Part shown: piece by piece, positions 26,360 through 35,413 of the stretch
Position numbering within the stretch: the stretch's first letter is position 1
Layout of the letters: every line of letters starts with the position of its first letter
NCBI RefSeq assembly: GCF_003362805.1
Contig: NZ_QNQT01000019.1
Span: 1 to 50,960 of the forward strand
Length of the DNA: 50,960 bases
Source: Neobacillus piezotolerans
Lineage (GTDB): Bacteria; Bacillota; Bacilli; Bacillales; Cytobacillaceae
Direction: 5' to 3'
The notes under the pieces: generated by a model
Databases searched by the model: none
What the model was told of the DNA's origin: nothing
The model's input: only the letters and a program-made list of their open reading frames with translations
Made by a program: the position numbers and the translations under genes

Positions 26360-27172
26360 ATGTTAGAGTCTAAGAGAAGAGCGATTATATTTTTTGTATT
26401 AGCCTTATTATTGGCCTTGATTGCTGGATTCCTTGTATTGAAGAAAGTCCAGGCGCTAAATTCGGATCTTGGAACCATGGCCGAGGTATTCGTGGCGAGG
26501 GAAGACATTAGCTCAAGGACGCTCATTACTCCAAACAACGTTAAGAAGGAAGAAATCCCGCGAAAGTACCTTCGAAGCTATCATGTTGTGGATGTTAGGG
26601 AATTGCAAAATAAGGTGTCTGTGGTGCCTTTGTCCAAAGGGGACATCATTACGAAAAACGTCCTGAAGCAAGCCTCGGCGGTTGTGGAGGAAAATAATAG
26701 ATTAATAACTCTCATGAGCTCGGATAGGGTCTTTTTCGATGAACCTCTTGAGGCTTTGGATCGGGTGGACATAATCGTTTCTCATAAGTTTGACAGTGAG
26801 GAAAAGACGGAAATTTTCATGAAGGACGTCAAGGTGGCTCGTGTTGCGAAACGGAAGAATGAGTTCCAAGGGGTACAGGTCGAGGTGCCGCTTGAAAAAG
26901 CTCCTGAACTGATACATATGCAAAATTACTCGGACAGCGTACGAATCGTCAAAGCGAATGTAGGCAAAGAAGAAATGAATCAAGGCGCAACCCAAGGGGA
27001 AAAACCGACGGATGGCAAAGATACGATTCAGGTCCCGGCTAAACCGCCGGCGGTACAGCAGAAGCCTCCTGCCCAGCAGCAAAAGCCTGCAGCCAAACCG
27101 GCCCAGCCTGCCGGGAATAACCCTCCTTCAAAGGAAAAACCCGCAACTGGCGAGAAGCCTCCCGGAACTTAA
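26360..27172 (+). CDS. cpaB: Tad pilus assembly protein CpaB/RcpC (SAF domain)
   Basis: 270 residues: a single N-terminal membrane anchor (about 8-29), a SAF domain (about 40-110, EVFVAREDISSRTLITPNNV), a CpaB/RcpC core to about 215, and a proline/glutamine-rich tail from about 220 (repeated KPPAQQQKP-like units). In Gram-negatives CpaB works with the secretin; in Gram-positives it is an exported, wall-spanning component, the Pro-rich tail perhaps crossing peptidoglycan. GAGAGAAG precedes the ATG. First gene of the locus. Confidence 0.85.
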   Translation: MLESKRRAIIFFVLALLLALIAGFLVLKKVQALNSDLGTMAEVFVAREDISSRTLITPNNVKKEEIPRKYLRSYHVVDVRELQNKVSVVPLSKGDIITKNVLKQASAVVEENNRLITLMSSDRVFFDEPLEALDRVDIIVSHKFDSEEKTEIFMKDVKVARVAKRKNEFQGVQVEVPLEKAPELIHMQNYSDSVRIVKANVGKEEMNQGATQGEKPTDGKDTIQVPAKPPAVQQKPPAQQQKPAAKPAQPAGNNPPSKEKPATGEKPPGT

Positions 27173-27225
27173 GGGGAATAAGGTGGTTCTATATTCATAG
27201 ATAAGCATGTGACGGAGGAGACGGT

Positions 27226-28371
27226 ATGAGTAAAGAAACAAAGCTGTTCATTATCGGAGAAGAGAATGGCTTATACAATACAGTGAAAGAAGCGTTGGCG
27301 GAATTTGAACTTGTTTTTATCGAAGCTCAAAATTATCTGGCGGAATTGAAAAGGCACGAACCGCAAATCGCGATTGTGTTAAAAAATGGCTTTGAGTCGC
27401 CAGTGGACTTAATTCACTCTTTAATAAAGGAGTTTCCGGCGGTGTCCATTTTATTCATACATGACCTGCAGGATTTTCAATTGCTGCGTGATGTCACACG
27501 GGCAGGCGCCATGGATTACCTCGTCATTCCAGACGAAATCAATGTCCTGACAGATCGGGTTCAGAGCCTGGCTGCCCAGACAAGGACGAAGTCAGAAGCT
27601 GCTGTTTCGGCGGGAAGCTTTAAACGGGGGAGGGGACAGGTGCTTGCCTTTTACAGCGGAAAAGGCGGAAGCGGAAAGACCTTCCTTAGCACCGCGTTTG
27701 CCCAGACCTTGAAATTAGAATCAACCGCCCAAGTCATTTATATTGATTTGAACTTGCAATACGGCGGTGCAGAGACCTTTTTGGGAATTGACAGCAATCG
27801 CTCACTCATTGATCTGAAGCCGGTCATTCACGAGATCAACGAACACCATATCCGCAATGTCTCGGAGAAAGAAGGCTTCTCTAAGTTGGAAATCTTGATT
27901 AGCCCTAAGGATGCCGAACTGGCAGAGTCCGTGGATGAAGAATATATTACCCGCCTGCTCAGGGCCTGCCGCAGAAGTTACGACTTCATTATTGTCGACA
28001 TCCCGTCGGCTATGGATGAACGAAGTTACGCCGTGTTGACAGAAGCGGATAGAATCTTTTATGTCATGAATTTGAATACCCCTTCCATCAAAGTGCTTAA
28101 GCACGTGGAGGAATTGTTCCAGCGGCTCGGCATTGTCACAGAGGATAGGTTGGAAATCATCCTTAATGAAACAGGGAAGGAAAACGAGCTCTCCAAGAAA
28201 GACATCGAAAGGTTTGTGAAATATCCTGTCCGCGCAGAGGTTCGCCGCGACCTTAAGGGTGTGCAGGCTGCGGTGAATCAAGGGAAACCTGTCCGGAAGG
28301 AACCAAAAGAGAAGAAGTTGATCCCAGCAGCAAAGGATGTACAAAAATGGGTCGTTTCCATGTTGAAATAA
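27226..28371 (+). CDS. tadZ: Tad pilus localisation ATPase TadZ/CpaE (MinD-like)
   Basis: 381 residues. N-terminal receiver-like domain (1-125) without a convincing phosphorylation site, then a MinD/ParA-type ATPase with deviant Walker A SGKGGSGKT (144-152), Walker B IIVDIPSAMD and a basic C-terminal region. TadZ places the pilus machine in the cell. ATG behind GGAGGAGAC. 54 bp after cpaB; the next gene is separated by the folded repeat at 28391-28560. Confidence 0.88.
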   Translation: MSKETKLFIIGEENGLYNTVKEALAEFELVFIEAQNYLAELKRHEPQIAIVLKNGFESPVDLIHSLIKEFPAVSILFIHDLQDFQLLRDVTRAGAMDYLVIPDEINVLTDRVQSLAAQTRTKSEAAVSAGSFKRGRGQVLAFYSGKGGSGKTFLSTAFAQTLKLESTAQVIYIDLNLQYGGAETFLGIDSNRSLIDLKPVIHEINEHHIRNVSEKEGFSKLEILISPKDAELAESVDEEYITRLLRACRRSYDFIIVDIPSAMDERSYAVLTEADRIFYVMNLNTPSIKVLKHVEELFQRLGIVTEDRLEIILNETGKENELSKKDIERFVKYPVRAEVRRDLKGVQAAVNQGKPVRKEPKEKKLIPAAKDVQKWVVSMLK

Positions 28372-28390
28372 AGGAAAATGACTTTTTAAT

Positions 28391-28560
28391 CCAGCTACAG
28401 CGCCTAGCCCCTCGAGGTCATAAGCCGGTTCCCTCCGGAGGGCAGGCCCGTCCTCGGAAATGCCCGCATTTCCTTCGTGCGTGGGCGAATTCAGGGATGC
28501 CCATTCAGTGTCCTGCGGGCCCCGTCTTATGCTGGTCGGGGCTGCCCAAGGCGCTTCCGC
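28391..28560 (+). repeat. GC-rich folded intergenic repeat inside the Tad operon
   Basis: The ends pair: AGCGCC-T-AGCCCC (28399-28411) with GGGGCT...GGCGCT (28538-28555), and CATAAG (28419-28424) with CTTATG (28526-28531). Inside are CCCTCC/GGAGGG (28431-28442) and GGAAATG..CATTTCC (28456-28473). The wording (CAGCGCCTAGCCCCTCGAG) is that of a dispersed repeat I recall from many Bacillus genomes. It has no ORF with a start site. It may fold in the mRNA and affect processing or read-through between tadZ and tadA. Confidence 0.75.
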
Positions 28561-28582
28561 ATTTTGTTAAGGAGGTGTGATG

Positions 28583-29959
28583 ATGTCGCTTTTCCAAAGA
28601 AAAACTACAGCCAAGCCAAAGCTTGAGGCGGTACCGGAAGTCGTTGAATCCTATGTGAATCCTTATATCGACGAATTGGTAGAGCATTACAAGACGAGGC
28701 TTTTGACTGAAACCAACTTAGAACATTTAACAAGCCTGACGGAAGGGGAAAAACGCCTTCAGATTGAACGGCTGATTAACCAATTCATGGCTGAGGAAAA
28801 GGTCGTCATCCCCCGCCACGAAAAGGAGACATTGCTGTCGCGCCTGATTGATGAAAGCGTCGGCTTTGGCCCGCTTGAAGCTCTTTTGAATGACGACAGC
28901 ATTACCGAGATTTTGGTGAATGGCCCAAAGGAAGTTTTCATTGAGAGGAAAGGGCGGCTCGAGAGGTCGGATATATCCTTTCGCGATGAATCCCATGTAC
29001 GGCATATCATCGATCGGGTGGTAGCTCCGCTTGGGCGCCGTGTCGATGAAAGCTCTCCGATGGTTGACGCCAGGCTGCCAGACGGAAGCCGTGTCAATGC
29101 GGTCATCCCTCCCATCAGCCTGAACGGTACGCTGATTTCGATCCGGAAATTCCGGAAAACGCCTTTTGAAATGAAGGATTTAATGGATTTTGGATCATTT
29201 ACTGAAGAGATGTCGATTTTCCTGCAGGCCATTGTGGAAGCGAAAATGAGCATTTTGATTTCAGGAGGAACAGGAAGCGGAAAAACCACCCTGCTGAATG
29301 CAGTGGCAAAAGCCATTCCCGTTCATGAACGTGTTATCACGATTGAAGATTCCGCAGAGCTTCGGCTCAATCGCGCAAGCGTGGTAGGGATGGAGGCCCG
29401 CCCTCCGAACGTGGAGGGCACCGGGGAAGTGACAATACGCCAACTGGTCAAAAACGCCTTGCGGATGAGGCCGGATCGTATCATCGTCGGGGAGGTTCGC
29501 GGCCCGGAAGCCTTCGACATGCTTCAGGCAATGAACACTGGACATGAAGGTTCATTGACCACTGTCCATGCCAACTCGCCACAGGATGCCATCAACCGTG
29601 TCGAAGGGATGGTCGTCATGGCTGGGATGGACCTGCCAATACATATCATTCGTGAATACATTGTCGGTGCGCTTGATTTCATTATCCAGGCAGAACGTTT
29701 GAGCGATGGTTCCCGAAGAATTACGAATATCGCGGAAGTCTTTGTAAATGAGGCGGGAAAAGTCGAGGTCCTCCCAATTTTTGAATTTAGGAGAACAGGA
29801 ATTGGGGAAGGGGGCAAAGTGCTCGGAATCCATACTGCTACCGGTATTCGCCCTAGATGCCTGGATAAGCTTCGTGTTTACGGAATCAATCTTGATGACA
29901 GCATGTTTGATCCGAAAGGAGGTGCAGGCCTTGGCCACAAGCATAGCTATACTTTATAG
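28583..29959 (+). CDS. tadA: Tad secretion ATPase TadA/CpaF
   Basis: 458 residues, type II/IV secretion ATPase. N-terminal helical domain, then [21 protein letters not shown], Walker [10 protein letters not shown] (about 228-236), Asp box [11 protein letters not shown], Walker B region [17 protein letters not shown] and His box [12 protein letters not shown], all typical of CpaF. It powers pilin extrusion as a hexamer at the inner face of the membrane. Two in-frame ATG lie together; 28583 sits 7 nt after GGAGG (28571-28575). The C terminus overlaps tadB by 29 bp. Confidence 0.95.
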   Translation: MSLFQRKTTAKPKLEAVPEVVESYVNPYIDELVEHYKTRLLTETNLEHLTSLTEGEKRLQIERLINQFMAEEKVVIPRHEKETLLSRLIDESVGFGPLEALLNDDSITEILVNGPKEVFIERKGRLERSDISFRDESHVRHIIDRVVAPLGRRVDESSPMVDARLPDGSRVNAVIPPISLNGTLISIRKFRKTPFEMKDLMDFGSFTEEMSIFLQAIVEAKMSILISGGTGSGKTTLLNAVAKAIPVHERVITIEDSAELRLNRASVVGMEARPPNVEGTGEVTIRQLVKNALRMRPDRIIVGEVRGPEAFDMLQAMNTGHEGSLTTVHANSPQDAINRVEGMVVMAGMDLPIHIIREYIVGALDFIIQAERLSDGSRRITNIAEVFVNEAGKVEVLPIFEFRRTGIGEGGKVLGIHTATGIRPRCLDKLRVYGINLDDSMFDPKGGAGLGHKHSYTL

Positions 29960-30860
29960 CGTTGCCGTCCTGCTTGGACTATGGGGGAGTTACTTCTTTC
30001 TAGGCTACCGCTCCCAGCAAAGGGAATGGAAACAACGGGTCAATCAGTGGTTTCCTGAAGAGAGAAGGAAAAGCAAAATCAGTGTACTCGGTGACAAGTT
30101 CGACCGGTCCCAATCGGCCGAGCCGCTTGCGCAGAAACTGCAGAACGCCAATGTGGCCCTGCTCCCATCGGAATATGTTGGTGTTCACATCCTAGGTTTC
30201 CTTGCCCTGTTTGTCTTGCTTTTCAACGTCTTCAACGTGCCGCCGTTTGTCAGTATGCTTGTTTCACTGCTGGTTTTATACATTGCTCATTACTTGCTGT
30301 TTTTCATTAGGAAAAATAAATATGAAGAGCGCTTCAACGAGCAACTTGCAGAAATCTGCCGTTTGCTCGGCAATGCAGCGAGGTCAGGCCTGACTATCAA
30401 CCAGGGGCTTGAAATAGTGGCCAGGGAAGTACCCGCGCCTGCCGGACCGGAATTTAGCAGGATTGTGAACGAGCTTAAACTGGGCGTTCCGATTGAAACA
30501 GCATTAAGGAGTGTCCAAAAGCGGAACAAGTCAAGGGAATTCCAGCTTTTCATCGCCACAATCCTGATTCAGAAAAAGACAGGCGGAAACCTGGCAGCGA
30601 CGCTAGAATCAATGGGACATACGCTTGAAGATCGTAAAGTACTGACACAGACCATCAAAACAATGACCTCGGAGCAGCGCTATATCTCGCTCATCATTCC
30701 GGCGATGCCCGTTTTCATCCTGCTCATGATGAACAACATCATTGAAGGTTTCACGGATCCCCTTTGGACTGGGCCGGGATTGATCATCTTAGTCCTCTTT
30801 CTGACAGGGCTTTTGATCTCCTTTGTCCTGATCAGAAAAATCACGAACATTAGGGTGTAA
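29931..30860 (+). CDS. tadB: Tad inner-membrane platform protein TadB
   Basis: 309 residues. N-terminal membrane segment, cytoplasmic stretch, further membrane segments near 80-115, then a T2SSF domain (LCRLLGNAARSGLTINQGLEIV; TGGNLAATLESMG) and two C-terminal membrane segments. It forms the membrane platform with TadC. The start is TTG at 29931, 8 nt after AAAGGAGG (29915-29922); longer readings within tadA have no site. 2 bp gap to tadC. Confidence 0.93.
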   Translation: MATSIAILYSVAVLLGLWGSYFFLGYRSQQREWKQRVNQWFPEERRKSKISVLGDKFDRSQSAEPLAQKLQNANVALLPSEYVGVHILGFLALFVLLFNVFNVPPFVSMLVSLLVLYIAHYLLFFIRKNKYEERFNEQLAEICRLLGNAARSGLTINQGLEIVAREVPAPAGPEFSRIVNELKLGVPIETALRSVQKRNKSREFQLFIATILIQKKTGGNLAATLESMGHTLEDRKVLTQTIKTMTSEQRYISLIIPAMPVFILLMMNNIIEGFTDPLWTGPGLIILVLFLTGLLISFVLIRKITNIRV

Positions 30861-30862
30861 TT

Positions 30863-31804
30863 ATGGATGCATACATCATATTAGCGGTCATTCTGTTTTG
30901 GCTCATGTTTGGACTCTCAATCCGCCACTTCTCCTTGTACATCCGGGAGAAAAGAGTGCTGATTGAACACATTTCAGACGTCACATACACAGATGCCTTC
31001 GAAAAGAAGGCGAAGAAGAAAAGCAGGCGGGCGGTCTGGTTCCAGAAGATGACGAAATACGCTGATGAATTTTCTGACCTGGGCCAGCGAATCAACTTTT
31101 TCAGCGAGAATGCCGATGTGGCGGAGTGGCTCCGTAAGTCGGGCAATCCGTATCAGCTTACAGTCGAACGTTTTCAAGGATTGAAGTTATTCCTGCTCGT
31201 TGTTGGGTTTTTTGCCGGAATGATTTCCTTAATTATTGGACTTCCGTTTTCTCAGTATGCGGTTATTTTCAATCCGCTCCTTGGGTATTTCTTGCCAATC
31301 ATTATCATTCGCCAGCAGGCGAAAAAAAGGCAAGAAGCACTCCGAAGGGATTTGCCGGATTTCCTGGACACCATTAGTACCAGCCTTCAAGCGGGCGTCA
31401 GCCTGGATCAAGCTTTAAGGGAGGTGATCCGTTTCTTCGACGGACCTTTAAGGGAAGAGTTTTCGCGGTTCAATTATGAAATCGATCTTGGCGTTCCAAG
31501 GGAAACCGCCTACCGCAATCTGCTTGAAAGAAACGACAATCAAGAATTTCAAGGGCTGATTAAGTCGCTTTTGCAGGGGTTGAAACTCGGAGTGCCGATT
31601 GCGACGACCTTTAAGGTTCAAGCGGAGGACATGAGGCAGCTTCGGGAAGAGCAAGTGAAGGAGCTAGCTGCCAAAGCATCCCCGAAGGTAACTTTGGTTA
31701 CCACATTTCTTGTAGCGCCTGTCTCCATTTTAATGATAGCGGGCCTGATGCTTTTGAACTTGATTTATGGAGAAAACAGTATTTTTAAATTATTTAATTT
31801 TTAA
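30863..31804 (+). CDS. tadC: Tad inner-membrane platform protein TadC
   Basis: 313 residues with the same organisation as TadB: N-terminal membrane segment, two middle segments (near 110-150), T2SSF domain (LPDFLDTISTSLQAGVSLDQAL; LGVPRETAYRNLLER) and a C-terminal membrane anchor. Paired with TadB at the pilus base. Tightly coupled to tadB. Confidence 0.93.
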   Translation: MDAYIILAVILFWLMFGLSIRHFSLYIREKRVLIEHISDVTYTDAFEKKAKKKSRRAVWFQKMTKYADEFSDLGQRINFFSENADVAEWLRKSGNPYQLTVERFQGLKLFLLVVGFFAGMISLIIGLPFSQYAVIFNPLLGYFLPIIIIRQQAKKRQEALRRDLPDFLDTISTSLQAGVSLDQALREVIRFFDGPLREEFSRFNYEIDLGVPRETAYRNLLERNDNQEFQGLIKSLLQGLKLGVPIATTFKVQAEDMRQLREEQVKELAAKASPKVTLVTTFLVAPVSILMIAGLMLLNLIYGENSIFKLFNF

Positions 31805-31823
31805 TTATATGGAGGTAATGAAA

Positions 31824-32045
31824 ATGAAAAAACTTACACAATGGTACGTAGCGGCAACAACGAAGCTTGACAGCATGGTGCGCAATGAGCGCGGTTCCCA
31901 GACATTGGAATGGATTGGAATCGCAGCGGTTGTCGTCATCGTGGTCGGGCTTATTTCAACGGCATTTGGAGAAGATAAAGAATTCGGCAAATCTGTTCTG
32001 AAGAAATTCACAGGCATGATTGATCAAATTGGCGGTGGAAGATAA
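31824..32045 (+). CDS. Flp/class III prepilin-like protein
   Basis: 73 residues. A basic leader ends in RNERG, then SQTLEWIGIAAVVVIVV: a prepilin peptidase site (cut after Gly 24) with Glu at +5 and a hydrophobic helix, the class III/Flp layout. It is the most likely main pilin. TGGAGGT (31810-31816) fits the ATG at 31824; ATGs at 31809 and 31818 are too close to the ribosome binding site. No prepilin peptidase gene lies in the window. Confidence 0.88.
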   Translation: MKKLTQWYVAATTKLDSMVRNERGSQTLEWIGIAAVVVIVVGLISTAFGEDKEFGKSVLKKFTGMIDQIGGGR

Positions 32046-32111
32046 GCCACTGTGGAACTAGTGGTTTACTAACAAGTAACTTTGATAAGTTCCAAAAAGG
32101 AGTTCTAAATA

Positions 32112-33497
32112 GTGAAAAAGTTGTTGATGCTGATTCTCATCGGTGCATCTATATCATTAACTGGATGTGTTGAGAAAGAAGATAACGTAACAAAAAAAGA
32201 AAAGCCTGCCGGGCAAGAGACCAAAAATTCCAGCAAACAGGATGAGGATGTAGCAGTCGGGAAAGAAACAGACTCATTCTTTGCAGACTTGCCCAAGGTT
32301 CCAGAAACGACTGCCGAGCTGATACATCAGCCAGCAGGCAAATTTGCCACGAAGGAAGTCCTGTCGGATGAAGTTGAAGCTGAGGTAATTAAAGAAATTA
32401 AGGATCTTCCTCCGCTTAAAGAAGATGCGGCGGAGGAAGATTATCAGAAATATTTTCAGTATGTTTATTCCTTGGTGGCTGAAGACTTTGACAATCCGCA
32501 GGACTTGATCAACAAATGGGAATTTTCCGCTTCGGGGAATCCTGATATGCCGAATTCTAAGTTTCAATTTAAAGAAAACTATAATGTAGAAGTAATTCTG
32601 GATTCAAGCGGGAGTATGGCCCAAAAAATTGGCGGAAAGACGCGGATGGAACTTGCCAAGGAAGCAATCACAAATTTCCTTTCCAGCCTGCCTGAGGAAG
32701 CCAATGTTTCACTAAGGGTATACGGCCATAAAGGTACAGGAAGCGATTCGGATAAAGCGGCTTCTTGCGGAGCAATCGAACATGTCTATGGGTTTTCAAA
32801 ATACGATGCAGGAAAATTCTCGGCAGCTTTGGATAAATTCAAGCCTAGCGGCTGGACGCCTGTAGCGGATTCTCTTGAATCATCCAAGCAAGCTTTTGGA
32901 AAATTCGATGCCAAAACAAACACAAACCTGATTTATTTGGTGTCAGACGGCATTGAAACATGTGATGGCGATCCTGTGGCAGTCGCAAAATCCTTCGCGG
33001 ATTCGAATATCTCCCCCATTATCAACGTCATCGGATTTGAAGCTGATCAAAAAGCCCAGCAGCAGCTGAAAGAAGTAGCGAAAAGCGCGAATGGCATCTA
33101 TACAACAGTCAATAGCCAGGAGCAACTCGAACAAGAGTTTGAACGTGCGCAGGAGGTCCTCAAAAGATGGGAGGAATGGAAGCACGATTCATTAAGGGAT
33201 GCGGATGCTCAAAGGGTTGACAACAATTTCGATATTTTAGGCTTTTCCAACGATTGGGGCTATAAACAGGATAGCCAAAGGCTGAACGTGAACCATGCCC
33301 TTTATATTCTTAAGGATGAAAAGAAAATTACTCATAACCAGATGGAAAAATTGAGAGGGATTAGTTTTAAGCAGGACGAACTCGTGCAAAAGGCTCAGGA
33401 TGAAATCAATGAGACTCTTAAGGCGCTCAATCTTAAGAGTATAGAAGAGCTGAAGAAACAGATTAATGAAAAATATAATTCTAGCACTCAAAATTAG
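32112..33497 (+). CDS. von Willebrand factor A domain lipoprotein 1
   Basis: 461 residues. Lipobox SLTGC (Cys 19), a charged linker with Lys/Glu, a 100-residue acidic region, then a vWA domain from about 157 with the full MIDAS: DSSGS, the Thr of GWTP, and the Asp of SDGIE. The charged helical C terminus continues for about 110 residues. vWA domains of this type bind metal and protein ligands at the cell surface. Its paralogue is at 40180. GTG start behind AAAAAGGAG (32095-32101). It lies directly behind the pilin, so it may be a pilus accessory or adhesin-like part. Confidence 0.9.
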   Translation: MKKLLMLILIGASISLTGCVEKEDNVTKKEKPAGQETKNSSKQDEDVAVGKETDSFFADLPKVPETTAELIHQPAGKFATKEVLSDEVEAEVIKEIKDLPPLKEDAAEEDYQKYFQYVYSLVAEDFDNPQDLINKWEFSASGNPDMPNSKFQFKENYNVEVILDSSGSMAQKIGGKTRMELAKEAITNFLSSLPEEANVSLRVYGHKGTGSDSDKAASCGAIEHVYGFSKYDAGKFSAALDKFKPSGWTPVADSLESSKQAFGKFDAKTNTNLIYLVSDGIETCDGDPVAVAKSFADSNISPIINVIGFEADQKAQQQLKEVAKSANGIYTTVNSQEQLEQEFERAQEVLKRWEEWKHDSLRDADAQRVDNNFDILGFSNDWGYKQDSQRLNVNHALYILKDEKKITHNQMEKLRGISFKQDELVQKAQDEINETLKALNLKSIEELKKQINEKYNSSTQN

Positions 33498-33517
33498 AAT
33501 ACTGACAATCAGGATTT

Positions 33518-33558
33518 CGATGTGGCGGTATACCAAAGTGACTGGCATGGCCACATCG
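33518..33558 (+). other. Intercistronic hairpin after the first vWA gene
   Basis: Perfect 9-bp stem CGATGTGGC (33518-33526) / GCCACATCG (33550-33558) with a 23-nt loop and no T run; more likely an mRNA processing or stability element than a terminator. Confidence 0.5.
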
Positions 33559-33763
33559 TTCCTTTCCAATCCTTTTCTGCCTTCCCTCCCCCGCTGGATG
33601 ATTCAGGCTACGGTTCCACAAAGGAAATGATCGGGAAGGAAGCATGTTGGTTTATTTTTGAGTCTTGCAATTAGAATTCAGACGGATTATTCGTGTTTTA
33701 AAAAAACACATGAGTGAGGACTTCCAGGTATTTGCTGCATATGTGGGGAAAGTGGGGAGGACA

Positions 33764-35230
33764 GTGCAAAAAAAGTTAATTAGTAGAATGGCTGCCATTT
33801 TTGCGATTGCTTTCGTGCTCTTTCAATCGTTCTCCATTCCGGTTCTGGCGGCCACCATCAAACCGTGGAGCGGGAATCCTTGGACAGGGGACTCATGGGA
33901 AGGGAACCCATGGAGTGGAAACAAACTGAAATGGGAAGGTGACCCGTGGGAAGGGCAAGGTACAAAAGGGAATTCATGGACAGGAGATTTAACGGATCCT
34001 GGAAACCCTTGGTCTGGTACAGATTGGTCCAGTATCCCATGGTATCTTGATCCATGGTCTGCAGAGGGCTGGACAGCTAACGGCTGGAACGCAAATGGAT
34101 GGACTGCTGACAGCTGGGCGGCTAATGGCTGGAATGCGAATGGATGGACTGCTGACAGCTGGGCGGCTAATGGCTGGAATGCAAACGGATGGAATGGTGA
34201 CAGTTGGGCGGCTAATGGCTGGACTGCAAACGGCTGGACCGCTAACGGGTGGACAGCTAATGGCTGGACCTCGAATGGGTGGCAAGGCAATATCCCTGTG
34301 ATTGGCGGCGGTTGGTCCGGAAACAGCTGGAATGTGACTCCGAACAATCCCGGCGGAGCCAACAAAGGAAATGTTCCTATTCCTTATGTGATTCCGAATA
34401 ATGGCGGATTCATGCCATATACATTGCCAAATCCACCAGGTAAGAATGGTGAAGGCCCTTCCAAATACAGTGGGTATGACTGGTTCAAATTTGGCATGAA
34501 GGACGTCGGGACTGGCTCTTATTCACTCATGAAGGAACAACAAATCAATTTTTCAAATCTAAAGAAATGGAGTCCCCAATCAAAGGAATTTTATCTGGAA
34601 CTATTAAAAGCCTCCTATAAATTTTCCGCCAAAGATATAGACCTTCTCGAAGTGGGGCCAGCGGGGCTTGATGTGCCAAAGACTTTCTTGGATTATAAAA
34701 ATAACTTAAATAATGCAAATACAGCTTATGGAGTCGGACTAAACAAAGTTGCGCTCGGATTAGCGAACCCTCAGGATGCCATCAATAATTTCAAGGGCAC
34801 CGACCTAGCAACAATAAGGGGACAAATTCTAACGGCGGGACAACAAGCTTTTAATAAAGCAGCTCAATTTAAGAATCTAGCGCCTTTAGGAAGGCTGAAT
34901 GTTGTCTCTGCGGCTGTAGGGGCGGGATTTTCCGGAATCGATACAGGAAGAAACATTTGGGATTTACACAAAGCGAAAAATTCCGCAGAAAAATTAAAGG
35001 CCAATTCCAGTTTAAACCAGAGTTCAGGTGAACTTCTGAGGACTGTAGGGACCGGTATTGCCATGTTTCCTGGCGGACAGGTCGTTGGTGGCGCATTGAT
35101 TTCTTCCGGGGCTGCCCTGTGGGCGGGAGGGACCTTAGTGAAACACTGGCCTACGATTAAAAATGCCCCTGGAAATCTGGCGAATAGAGTAAAAAGCGGA
35201 TTGAAGAAATTGAAAGGCTTTTTCTCCTGA
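33764..35230 (+). CDS. Secreted tryptophan-repeat protein 1
   Basis: About 488 residues. Signal peptide (basic start, AIFAIAFVLF core, cut near VLAA), then Trp-rich units: KPWSGNPWTGDSW-type units, followed by 15 consecutive 5-residue units of the form GWTAN/GWNAN/SWAAN (34067-34291). After a Gly/Pro/Asn linker comes a conserved-looking alpha-helical domain and a C-terminal Gly/Ala-rich hydrophobic segment (GGALISSGAALWAGG) with a basic tail. No family recognised. Start uncertain: GTG 33764 gives the clean signal peptide but its GGGGAGG is only 3 nt away; ATG 33710 and TTG 33665 are longer alternatives. Paralogue of the protein at 37394. Confidence 0.82.
   Translation: MQKKLISRMAAIFAIAFVLFQSFSIPVLAATIKPWSGNPWTGDSWEGNPWSGNKLKWEGDPWEGQGTKGNSWTGDLTDPGNPWSGTDWSSIPWYLDPWSAEGWTANGWNANGWTADSWAANGWNANGWTADSWAANGWNANGWNGDSWAANGWTANGWTANGWTANGWTSNGWQGNIPVIGGGWSGNSWNVTPNNPGGANKGNVPIPYVIPNNGGFMPYTLPNPPGKNGEGPSKYSGYDWFKFGMKDVGTGSYSLMKEQQINFSNLKKWSPQSKEFYLELLKASYKFSAKDIDLLEVGPAGLDVPKTFLDYKNNLNNANTAYGVGLNKVALGLANPQDAINNFKGTDLATIRGQILTAGQQAFNKAAQFKNLAPLGRLNVVSAAVGAGFSGIDTGRNIWDLHKAKNSAEKLKANSSLNQSSGELLRTVGTGIAMFPGGQVVGGALISSGAALWAGGTLVKHWPTIKNAPGNLANRVKSGLKKLKGFFS
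34067..34291 (+). repeat. 15-bp coding repeat for GW-x-x-N units
   Basis: Fifteen 15-bp units each encoding Gly/Ser-Trp-x-Ala/Gly-Asn/Asp. A higher 45-bp order is visible: units GWNAN-GWTAD-SWAAN at 34082-34126 and 34127-34171, and a variant at 34172-34216. The last units are simpler (GWTAN three times). Confidence 0.95.
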
Positions 35231-35313
35231 CCTCCATGGAGAAAACAATGCAAGAATTTATATTGCCTGATTCGGCAGAAAAAATAAAAGGTTCCTAGAA
35301 AGGTTACGCATAC

Positions 35314-35412
35314 ATGTGTCCCCAAATGTTCAAACAAGAAAAAATGCTTCAGAAGAAGCTGGGCAACAAGAACTTTAAAGACAAGAATGCGGCAATTGAG
35401 GAGAAGGATTAA
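35314..35412 (+). CDS. Possible 32-residue basic peptide
   Basis: A short ORF, MCPQMFKQEKMLQ onwards, highly charged, ends one base before the ATG of the next gene, with GAAAGG 10 nt upstream. Its stop abuts the following start as in translational coupling. Could be chance; no homologue recognised. Confidence 0.25.
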   Translation: MCPQMFKQEKMLQKKLGNKNFKDKNAAIEEKD

Positions 35413-35413
35413 G

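Noticed and set aside
28347-28580. 77-codon ORF between tadZ and tadA
   Set aside because: It reads through the folded repeat, has no ribosome binding site and a composition unlike proteins.
33823-34365. 180-codon minus-strand ORF with Pro/His/Gln repeats opposite the Trp-repeat gene
   Set aside because: The repeat is only the complement of the 15-bp Trp units; no start site, and the plus-strand product has a signal peptide.
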